This document shows, piece after piece, positions 1-5,081 of a stretch of DNA of 5,417 bases. The number at the start of each line of letters is the position of its first letter. The stretch's first letter is position 1. The stretch is from NCBI GenBank assembly GCA_949127695.1, contig CASBQH010000243.1:1-5417 (forward strand), written 5' to 3'. Both the position numbers and the translations under genes were made by a program. This DNA comes from Synechococcales cyanobacterium PMM_0073 (GTDB lineage: Bacteria > Cyanobacteriota > Cyanobacteriia > Elainellales > Elainellaceae). The notes under the pieces are model-generated. The model was given only the letters and a program-made list of their open reading frames with translations, was not told the DNA's origin and searched no databases.

Positions 1-1180
1 CCGCAATTGCCTCACGCAGCTGATCTTGCAGCTTTTGCAGATAGCGAGCTTCAATTTGGGCGCGGGTGCGAATGTTGCCAATCTCGATTTTTTGACGAAT
101 ATGGCGCTCAATGTCTCGCAGCTTGCGCTTGTCCAGCGGATTCAGCAGCGAGATTGCCTTGCCTTCTTTGCCCGCCCGCCCGGTGCGGCCAATTCGGTGA
201 ACGTAGCTCTCCAGGCTGTCTGGCAGGTCATAGTTGATCACATGCGTCAGGTCATCCACATGCAGCCCTCTGGCCGCAATGTCGGTGGCCACCACCCAGC
301 GCACCTGGCGCTGCCGGAAACGCAGCAACAGCCTTTCACGCTGCGGCTGGCTGAGGTCGCCGTGGTACTCGTCCACGCTGTGTCCAGCCGCCTGAAGCTG
401 ACGAGTTAAGTCAGCGGCAGCTTTGCGGGTTCGCACAAAGATCAAGGCCGATTCAGGATCTTCCATCTCCAAAATTGGCTGGAGGGTGCGCGCCTTCGAC
501 CAGCCGCGCGGCACCATGTAAACAACCTGATCAATCCGCGTCGGAGCGGCCTTGGGCTGCTCGACGTTGATTGTGATTGGCGAGCGCAAGAATTTAGCGG
601 CGAGTGCACGAATAGAAGATTCCATCGTGGCGGAGAAAAAGGCCGTCTGGCGCTCGGCAGGAGCTTGCGCCAGAATTTTCTCAACGTCCTGGATGAAGCC
701 CATGTTCAGCATTTCGTCGGCTTCATCTAGCACCAGCCAGGTCAGCTTGTTCAGCTTTAGGTCGCCCCGGCTGAGCAAGTCCAGGACGCGACCGGGCGTG
801 CCGACCACAATCTGCACGCCGCGCTGTAGTCGGCGAATTTGCAGATCAATTGCCTGACCGCCGTAAAGCGGCAGCACCTGTAGACGGCGATCATCGCTGA
901 GGGTGCGAACCGACTGATAGACCTGCACCGCCAGCTCGCGGGTGGGGGTGAGAATCAGCGCCTGCACGGCGTTGCTGTTGAGGTCAATCCGCTCCAGAAT
1001 TGGCAGCGAGAAGGCGGCTGTTTTGCCTGTGCCGGTTTGGGCAAGCCCGACTAGATCGCGTCCGGCCAGCAGATGCGGCACGGCCTGCGCCTGAATGGTG
1101 GTGGGATTGACGTAGCCTGCTTTTTCCAGGTGGCGCACCTGCGCTTCTGACAGACCAAGACTATTGAATGAAAGAGTCAT
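1..1180 (-). CDS. crhR: DEAD-box ATP-dependent RNA helicase, CrhR-like (3' end cut by window edge)
   Basis: This gene encodes an ATP-dependent RNA unwinding/annealing enzyme; the cyanobacterial CrhR family is linked to cold and redox responses. The first 393 residues are visible and the C-terminal tail lies beyond the left edge. The helicase motifs appear in order: Q-motif region (F5 to Q30), Walker A AQTGTGKT (47-54), PTRELA (79-84), GG (107-108), TPGR (128-131), DEAD (152-155), SAT (183-185), ATDIAARGL (298-306) and HRIGRTGRAG (328-337). The segment from RGWSKA (225-230) through EMEDPESALIFVRT to HSVDEYHGDLSQ closely resembles what I recall of Synechocystis CrhR, hence the symbol. The ATG start at 1180 is supported by AAGGAG five bases upstream. 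The gene follows rimO on the same strand, as in the Synechocystis rimO-crhR operon. One oddity is motif V, which reads RGLHVDDL where RGLDV is usual. Helicase identity is certain; the crhR subgroup is probable. Confidence 0.95.
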   Translation of the reverse strand, partial: MTLSFNSLGLSEAQVRHLEKAGYVNPTTIQAQAVPHLLAGRDLVGLAQTGTGKTAAFSLPILERIDLNSNAVQALILTPTRELAVQVYQSVRTLSDDRRLQVLPLYGGQAIDLQIRRLQRGVQIVVGTPGRVLDLLSRGDLKLNKLTWLVLDEADEMLNMGFIQDVEKILAQAPAERQTAFFSATMESSIRALAAKFLRSPITINVEQPKAAPTRIDQVVYMVPRGWSKARTLQPILEMEDPESALIFVRTRKAAADLTRQLQAAGHSVDEYHGDLSQPQRERLLLRFRQRQVRWVVATDIAARGLHVDDLTHVINYDLPDSLESYVHRIGRTGRAGKEGKAISLLNPLDKRKLRDIERHIRQKIEIGNIRTRAQIEARYLQKLQDQLREAIA

Positions 1181-1185
1181 TAACG

Positions 1186-1191
1186 CTCCTT
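1186..1191 (-). promoter_or_regulatory. Shine-Dalgarno site of the crhR-like gene
   Basis: On the minus strand the sequence AAGGAG lies five bases before the ATG at 1180. It is the best ribosome binding site in the window; the other genes have weak or no such sites. It fixes the helicase start and suggests that the helicase cistron is translated independently of rimO. Confidence 0.75.
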
Positions 1192-1235
1192 GATAGGTAA
1201 ATTGAGTGGGTAATGGACGAACGGATAAACAAGAA

Positions 1236-1258
1236 CTGTGAGATTTAGAAATCCACAG
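1236..1258 (-). other. Imperfect hairpin in the rimO-crhR spacer, followed by a U-rich run
   Basis: Read on the minus strand, CTGTG-GATT can pair with AATC-T-CACAG. This gives a nine-pair stem with one bulged U and a four-base loop, and the next bases are TTCTTGTTT. The element lies in the 140-bp spacer (1181-1320) between the rimO stop and the crhR start, about 55 bases before the helicase ATG. It could be a weak attenuator, or a structure marking the processing site reported for this operon in Synechocystis. The stem is AT-rich and the U-run is interrupted, so a strong terminator is unlikely. Function is inferred. Confidence 0.35.
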
Positions 1259-1320
1259 AGCAGAGACAAATCAGATGGGGTGACAGCGAGTTAAATCGGC
1301 TGAGGAACCAGGGCGCTCTC

Positions 1321-2676
1321 TCAAGAGACAGCGGCTAGAGCAGCCTTGAGCTGAGTTGGGGCATCAGCCACTCGCCCGTAAAGATCATAGATATCGGCAT
1401 CTAAGATCTCGACTGGCACAAGTGAACCCAGTTGGGCAGATCCCTGGACGTAGACTAAGCCATCGACTTCAGGGGCAAATCGAGCCGAACGACCCACTAG
1501 CTCCCCAGTTTCAGGATTTTCTTGCTCAATCAGCACATCCACAATCCGACCGAGTTCGGCGCGGTTGCGCTTGAGCGAGATCGGCTGCTGCAAGGCCATC
1601 AGGGCGTCGCGGCGCTCGTCCATCACCGTCTGCGGCAGCTGATTCGGCAGGCTGTAGGCAGGCGTTCCGTCTTCGGGTGAGAATGTGAAGACGCCAACAT
1701 GGTCAAACTCGTGACGCTGCAAGAACTGCTGTAGATGCTGAAAGTGAGCCGCAGTTTCGCCCGGAAAACCGACAATAAACGTGGTTCGCAGCACGGCGTT
1801 TGGAATCGCCGCCTTAATCCGCTCGATAATGCCGTCGTTGACTTGCCCTTGCCAGGGACGATTCATCGCCCGCAGCACTTCAGGATGAGAATGCTGGAGC
1901 GGCAGATCGAGGTAGGGCAAGATGTTGGGCGTGGTTCGCATCGCCTCAATCACCTTTTGGGTGAGGCCAGTGGGGTAGGCGTAGTGCATCCTGATCCAGG
2001 GCAGGTCCACTTCGCCTAAGGCGCGCAGCAGCTCGGCCAGACGGGGCTCGCCGTACAGGTCTAGGCCGTAGTTGGTGGTGATCTGAGAAATTAAGATAAT
2101 TTCTTTGACGCCCTCGGCTGCTAGCTGTTTAGCCTCAGCCACAATGGATTCAATCGAGCGGGATCGCTGGTTGCCGCGCAGATGCGGAATGATGCAGAAC
2201 GCGCAGCGATAGTCGCAGCCCTCGGCCACCCTGAGATAGGCGACGCCTTCTGTGGTCGTGCGGTAGCGCGGCGTGGTTTCATCGGCAATGTAGACTGGCT
2301 CAGCCGAGACTTCCCGGACGCGCTCGCCCGCCTCAGTGCGCTCGACCACATCGACAATCTTGTGATAGTCGCCCGTGCCGACCACGGCTACGGCTTCTGG
2401 AATTGCATCTAGCAGCTCTTGCTGGAAATGCTGCGCCATGCAGCCTGTGATCACTACTTTCTTGTTGGCTTCAGCTAGCTCAACTAGCGTCCGAACTGAC
2501 TCCTCGCGAGCGGCCTGAATAAAGCTGCAAGTGTTGACAATAACGTAGTCAGCCAGCTCCTCATTTGAATCGACCTGATAGCCCGCCTGCACCAGCAAGC
2601 CCAGCATATGCTCAGTGTCAATTCTGTTCTTTTCACAGCCCAAATGAGAGATGGCAATAGTTGGTTTGTTGCCCAT
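1321..2676 (-). CDS. rimO: Ribosomal protein S12 methylthiotransferase RimO
   Basis: RimO is a cytoplasmic radical-SAM enzyme that methylthiolates a conserved aspartate of ribosomal protein S12 using two [4Fe-4S] clusters. Numbered from the ATG at 2676 (451 residues), the N-terminal MTTase domain carries cluster cysteines C14, C50 and C79. The radical-SAM motif CDYRCAFC has C154, C158 and C161. The C-terminal part (about 365-435) resembles a TRAM domain ([19 protein letters not shown]) and ends near YDLYGRV plus a short tail. The frame also opens at a TTG at 2700, adding eight residues. That TTG has an AGGA four bases upstream, whereas the ATG at 2676 has no visible Shine-Dalgarno. I prefer the ATG because cyanobacterial relatives, as I recall them, begin [17 protein letters not shown]. 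The gene is divergent from btpA and upstream of the crhR-like helicase on the same strand, probably co-transcribed. Confidence 0.96.
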   Translation of the reverse strand: MGNKPTIAISHLGCEKNRIDTEHMLGLLVQAGYQVDSNEELADYVIVNTCSFIQAAREESVRTLVELAEANKKVVITGCMAQHFQQELLDAIPEAVAVVGTGDYHKIVDVVERTEAGERVREVSAEPVYIADETTPRYRTTTEGVAYLRVAEGCDYRCAFCIIPHLRGNQRSRSIESIVAEAKQLAAEGVKEIILISQITTNYGLDLYGEPRLAELLRALGEVDLPWIRMHYAYPTGLTQKVIEAMRTTPNILPYLDLPLQHSHPEVLRAMNRPWQGQVNDGIIERIKAAIPNAVLRTTFIVGFPGETAAHFQHLQQFLQRHEFDHVGVFTFSPEDGTPAYSLPNQLPQTVMDERRDALMALQQPISLKRNRAELGRIVDVLIEQENPETGELVGRSARFAPEVDGLVYVQGSAQLGSLVPVEILDADIYDLYGRVADAPTQLKAALAAVS

Positions 2677-2724
2677 GCGGTTGGTATGAAGTTGAGACAA
2701 AGTATCCTAAAGTTCAGCGTTGCC

Positions 2725-2732
2725 GCGATCGC
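2725..2732. repeat. HIP1 octamer palindrome GCGATCGC
   Basis: GCGATCGC, inside the 10-bp palindrome CGCGATCGCG, is the highly iterated palindrome that is abundant in many cyanobacterial genomes. It supports the cyanobacterial assignment. It is the only exact copy I found in the window, and it sits between genes rather than in a coding region. Confidence 0.85.
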
Positions 2733-2854
2733 GCCATCAACGGACTCACCTTGTCTCTCATTCAAAGCTTTCAAACCGGGCTTAAAAGCGTGAACGAATC
2801 CCGTTAATTGCAATCGCATTCAATTTTCGTGTCGTCAATAATCTTAACACAGGC

Positions 2855-2884
2855 TTGAGCGGATGCATCACAAAACTACATAAT
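2855..2884 (+). promoter_or_regulatory. Candidate sigma-70-type promoter for btpA
   Basis: TTGAGC (2855-2860, four of six matches to TTGACA) and CATAAT (2879-2884, five of six matches to TATAAT) are separated by 18 bases and point towards btpA. Transcription would start near 2891, leaving a leader of about 150 bases before the GTG at 3039. This is a consensus match by eye only. Confidence 0.4.
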
Positions 2885-2908
2885 TTTCAGTTCGTCCTGA
2901 ATTTCTAC

Positions 2909-2941
2909 CGGGTGAGGCGAATTAGGGTAGCGGGTGAGGCG
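2909..2941. repeat. Exact 11-bp direct repeat CGGGTGAGGCG, 22-bp period
   Basis: CGGGTGAGGCG occurs at 2909-2919 and again at 2931-2941. The 22-bp period is close to two turns of the DNA helix, so a protein could contact both copies on one face. The pair lies downstream of the candidate btpA promoter and before either possible start codon. It could be a regulator site or part of the mRNA leader; no known regulator is recognised. Confidence 0.55.
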
Positions 2942-3038
2942 GGCGATATCCTGCTATTTTTAGATAGATAGAGGCTGCTTGTCAGGCCGATATCTGCATC
3001 AATTGAGTCTAGTGAATCTGGACAACTGCCGAAAACCT

Positions 3039-3914
3039 GTGGACTTGAAACAAACCTTTAAAACCGCCAACCCAGTGATTGGGGTGGTGCATCTGCTGCC
3101 TCTGCCCACCTCTGCCCGCTGGGGGGGAAGCCTCAAAGCCGTAATTGATCGCGCCGAGCAGGAAGCCGTAGCGCTGGCCTCAGGCGGCGTCGATGGCATT
3201 ATCATCGAAAATTTTTTTGATGCGCCCTTCCCCAAAAACCAAGTTGATCCTGCCGTAGTCAGCGCCATGACGCTGGTGGTGCAGCAGGTGATGCAGCTGG
3301 TGACGCTGCCGATTGGCCTGAACGTATTGCGAAATGACGCCCAGAGCGCTATGGCCATTGCCAGCTGCCTGCAAGCTCAGTTTATTCGGGTGAATGTGCT
3401 GACGGGCGTGATGGCCACCGATCAAGGCTTAATTGAAGGCCAAGCCCATGAGCTGCTGCGCTATCGACGAGAGCTGGGCAGTGAGGTGAAAATTCTGGCC
3501 GATGTGCTGGTCAAACATGCGCGGCCTCTGGGTTCGCCCAATCTGACGACTGCCGTACAGGAGACGATTGAGCGCGGGCTAGCCGACGGGGTGATCTTGT
3601 CCGGCTGGGCTACGGGCAGTCCGCCCAGCCTGGAAGATCTGGAGCTAGCCAGCGCTGCTGCCCACGGAACGCCTGTTTTAATTGGCAGCGGCGCGAACTG
3701 GGAGAATATTCCGCAGCTAATTCAGGCGGCAGATGGGGCGATTGTCTCGAGTTCGCTAAAGCGACGCGGCCAGATTGAGCAGCCAATTGACCCAATTCGC
3801 GTCAGTCAATTTGTCGAGGCCATGCGCCGCAGTTTATCCTTAAAGCAGCAGCGTTTGAACGGACAGATCTCGGCGACTAGCTCAGCTGCTGTTCCGGCTC
3901 AGGCTCCCTCTTAA
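3039..3914 (+). CDS. btpA: Photosystem I biogenesis protein BtpA
   Basis: BtpA is a TIM-barrel-like protein peripheral to the cytoplasmic face of thylakoids, needed in Synechocystis for stable accumulation of photosystem I. From GTG 3039 the product is 291 residues. Landmarks are GVVHLLPLPTSARWGG (15-30), GGVDGIIIENFFDAPF (49-64), LPIGLNVLRNDA (90-101), FIRVNVLTGVMATDQG (115-130), ILADVLVKHARPLGSPN (152-168), DGVILSGWATGSPP (183-196), GTPVLIGSGANWENI (210-224) and DGAIVSSSLKRRG (232-244), all close to the cyanobacterial family as I recall it. The Ser/Ala/Gln-rich tail (about 270-291) looks disordered. The frame is open back to a TTG at 2979, which has a GAGG four bases before it and would add 20 residues. 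I prefer the GTG because it places the start at (V/M)DLKQTFKTANP, matching the usual MDL start. The family is certain, the start moderately so. Confidence 0.95.
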   Translation: MDLKQTFKTANPVIGVVHLLPLPTSARWGGSLKAVIDRAEQEAVALASGGVDGIIIENFFDAPFPKNQVDPAVVSAMTLVVQQVMQLVTLPIGLNVLRNDAQSAMAIASCLQAQFIRVNVLTGVMATDQGLIEGQAHELLRYRRELGSEVKILADVLVKHARPLGSPNLTTAVQETIERGLADGVILSGWATGSPPSLEDLELASAAAHGTPVLIGSGANWENIPQLIQAADGAIVSSSLKRRGQIEQPIDPIRVSQFVEAMRRSLSLKQQRLNGQISATSSAAVPAQAPS

Positions 3915-3934
3915 ACCGCAGTCTTATCCGTCTG

Positions 3935-3961
3935 TTCATATGGGTAGCTTTCATATGGGTA
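3935..3961. repeat. 12-bp direct repeat TTCATATGGGTA, 15-bp period
   Basis: TTCATATGGGTA is present at 3935-3946 and 3950-3961, separated by three bases. It lies just after the btpA stop, in the spacer before the VKOR gene. The second copy overlaps the -35 hexamer of the candidate VKOR promoter. A duplicated regulator site or a slippage duplication would both fit. Confidence 0.7.
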
Positions 3962-3978
3962 ACTTAAAAATCTAGAAT
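3950..3978 (+). promoter_or_regulatory. Candidate promoter of the VKOR-thioredoxin gene
   Basis: TTCATA (3950-3955, four of six to TTGACA) and TAGAAT (3973-3978, five of six to TATAAT) are spaced by 17 bases. The start of transcription would be near 3985, giving a leader of about 105 bases that contains the 17-bp tandem repeat and both inverted repeats. This is a consensus match by eye. If it is correct, the VKOR gene has its own promoter and need not depend on btpA read-through. Confidence 0.4.
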
Positions 3979-3982
3979 ATCT

Positions 3983-4016
3983 AAAAGTTCTAACAGCCGA
4001 AAAGTTCTAACAGCCG
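3983..4016. repeat. Perfect 17-bp tandem duplication AAAAGTTCTAACAGCCG
   Basis: Two identical 17-bp units abut at 3983-3999 and 4000-4016. TCTA also occurs at 3971, 3980, 3989 and 4006; the first three are spaced exactly nine bases apart, so the array extends a periodic pattern to its left. It lies at or just after the predicted VKOR transcription start. The two copies are identical, which suggests a recent duplication or selection on a binding site. Confidence 0.85.
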
Positions 4017-4027
4017 ACTCACTTTTC
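3999..4027. repeat. Inverted repeat GAAAAGT-N15-ACTTTTC
   Basis: GAAAAGT (3999-4005) and ACTTTTC (4021-4027) form perfect 7-bp arms around a 15-base spacer in the VKOR leader. The left arm is part of the 17-bp tandem duplication. It could be an operator-like dyad or an AU-rich RNA stem. Chance occurrence is possible for arms of this length in AT-rich DNA. Confidence 0.4.
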
Positions 4028-4044
4028 ACAGTTTGCGCCAAAAT

Positions 4045-4073
4045 TAGAGTTCTCGGAAGCCAAATTAACTCTA
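4045..4073. repeat. Inverted repeat TAGAGTT-N15-AACTCTA just before the VKOR start
   Basis: TAGAGTT (4045-4051) and AACTCTA (4067-4073) are perfect 7-bp arms around a 15-base spacer, ending 17 bases before the ATG at 4091. The arm length and spacer equal those of the preceding inverted repeat. An RNA stem here could affect ribosome access, since no Shine-Dalgarno is visible before this ATG. Function is unknown. Confidence 0.45.
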
Positions 4074-4090
4074 TCGCCCAGCCAAAGCCT

Positions 4091-5068
4091 ATGAGTAGCC
4101 GTACTTCAAAACCAAGTCGTATGAACAGCCGTCGGAATAAGCAACTGCCTTGGATTCATCGTTGGTCGCGCCCAATCTTGGGGGCAGTGGCCGGGTTGGG
4201 GATGCTGAACACTGGATATTTGACGGCCACCAAGCTGTTGGGTGGTGAGACAGCCTGCCCCACAGACGGCTGTAAGCAGGTGCTCTCCAGCAATTATGCC
4301 GAGATGTTTGGCCTGCCGCTGGCGCTGTTTGGGTTTTTGGCCTATGCCGCCATCTTAATGTTTGCCCTAGCGCCCCTGGCCGTTAGCCCAGAGAAAAACA
4401 AGCCGCTGCGGAACGAGCTGGAAAACTGGACTTGGCTGTTCTTATTCCTCGGCTCTACCGCCATGCTGGTGTTCAGCGGCTACCTGATGTTCATCATGTT
4501 CAGCAAGTTTGTGGCCGTGAGCGGGCTGGCCGGGATCTGCTACTACTGTCTGGCCTCGGCGCTGTTTGCGCTGACGCTGTTTGTGGTGACGCTGCTGGGT
4601 CGCGAATGGGAAGATTCGGGGCAGCTGGTGTTTAGCGGCGTAATTGTGGCCATGGTGACGCTGGTAGGCACATTGGCCGCCTACAGCATTAGCCATCCTG
4701 CCGTTTCCAGCAATGGTGAGCAGGTGGGCGAGGTGGATGGTCGGTATATTCCAGAGACAGCTTCGGGGACAGCCGAAATTGCCCTGGCTAAGCATTTGAC
4801 TGATACCGGAGCCAAAATGTATGGAGCCTACTGGTGTCCGCACTGCCAGGATCAAAAGAAGCTGTTTGGCAAAGAAGCCTCAGAGCAGATGCCTTACGTG
4901 GAATGCGATCCGGCTGGAGCTAACTCTCAGGCCGCAATTTGCCAGAGCGCGGGCGTCAAGGGCTACCCGACTTGGGCGGTGAATGGCCAGACTTACTCAG
5001 GAACGCAGTCATTGCAGCAGCTGGCCGAGTATTCGGGCTATCAGGGAGCCACGGATTTCAAGAACTAG
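4091..5068 (+). CDS. VKOR-thioredoxin fusion, membrane disulfide-forming oxidoreductase
   Basis: This is a vitamin K epoxide reductase-family protein fused to a thioredoxin-like domain, as in cyanobacterial VKOR and plastid LTO1. It makes disulfides in lumenal/periplasmic proteins and passes electrons to a membrane quinone. The 325 residues contain a basic cytoplasmic N-terminus (RRNK), then five predicted membrane segments at about 28-47, 74-97, 113-138, 145-169 and 179-201. The loop cysteines C56 and C61 (CPTDGC) lie after helix 1, and the quinone-proximal CYYC (C150/C153) is at the start of helix 4. The C-terminal thioredoxin domain has WCPHC (C249/C252), a further pair C272/C284 and a cis-proline motif YPT (P293). 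All catalytic pairs are present, and the topology places them on the lumenal side. No Shine-Dalgarno precedes the ATG at 4091; an internal ATG at 4121 is an alternative that would remove ten residues. The gene follows btpA on the same strand after 176 bp. Confidence 0.96.
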   Translation: MSSRTSKPSRMNSRRNKQLPWIHRWSRPILGAVAGLGMLNTGYLTATKLLGGETACPTDGCKQVLSSNYAEMFGLPLALFGFLAYAAILMFALAPLAVSPEKNKPLRNELENWTWLFLFLGSTAMLVFSGYLMFIMFSKFVAVSGLAGICYYCLASALFALTLFVVTLLGREWEDSGQLVFSGVIVAMVTLVGTLAAYSISHPAVSSNGEQVGEVDGRYIPETASGTAEIALAKHLTDTGAKMYGAYWCPHCQDQKKLFGKEASEQMPYVECDPAGANSQAAICQSAGVKGYPTWAVNGQTYSGTQSLQQLAEYSGYQGATDFKN

Positions 5069-5081
5069 GGTTGCCAAAATT

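Larger units (their letters stand above)
2677..3038. other. Divergent intergenic region between rimO and btpA
   Basis: This roughly 360-bp region should hold the promoters of both the rimO-crhR operon (leftward) and btpA (rightward). I see one HIP1 palindrome, one plausible rightward promoter and an exact 11-bp direct repeat, each listed separately. For the leftward promoter I found only weak candidates, such as a TG-T-TAAGAT extended -10-like sequence on the minus strand near 2840-2850 without a good -35. Both edges are uncertain, since rimO could start at 2700 (TTG) and the btpA frame is open back to a TTG at 2979. I found no RNA gene or credible small ORF. Confidence 0.7.

Noticed and set aside
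26..409. Open frame of 127 codons on the plus strand across the helicase gene
   Set aside because: The minus-strand frame encodes all the conserved DEAD-box motifs, so this antisense frame is explained by codon bias.
2121..2357. Open frame of 78 codons on the minus strand inside rimO
   Set aside because: It overlaps the conserved rimO frame out of phase and has no recognisable family features; it is a shadow frame.
2832..2855. Possible leftward rimO promoter on the minus strand (TGTTAAGAT extended -10)
   Set aside because: Only four of six -10 positions match and no -35 hexamer is found at a suitable distance; it is mentioned in the intergenic entry but not called.
3941..3976. Mini-ORF of 11 codons across the 12-bp repeat (starting at an ATG near 3940)
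   Set aside because: It has no ribosome binding site, is very short, and its codons merely follow the DNA repeat.
3971..4010. LexA-type CTA-N9-CTA operator in the VKOR upstream region
   Set aside because: CTA triplets are present but spaced by 9 and 17 bases between starts, not the 12 expected for the cyanobacterial LexA-related motif as I recall it.
4442..4855. Open frame of 137 codons on the minus strand under the VKOR gene
   Set aside because: It is His/Gln-rich with no family resemblance, and is antisense to a fully conserved coding region.
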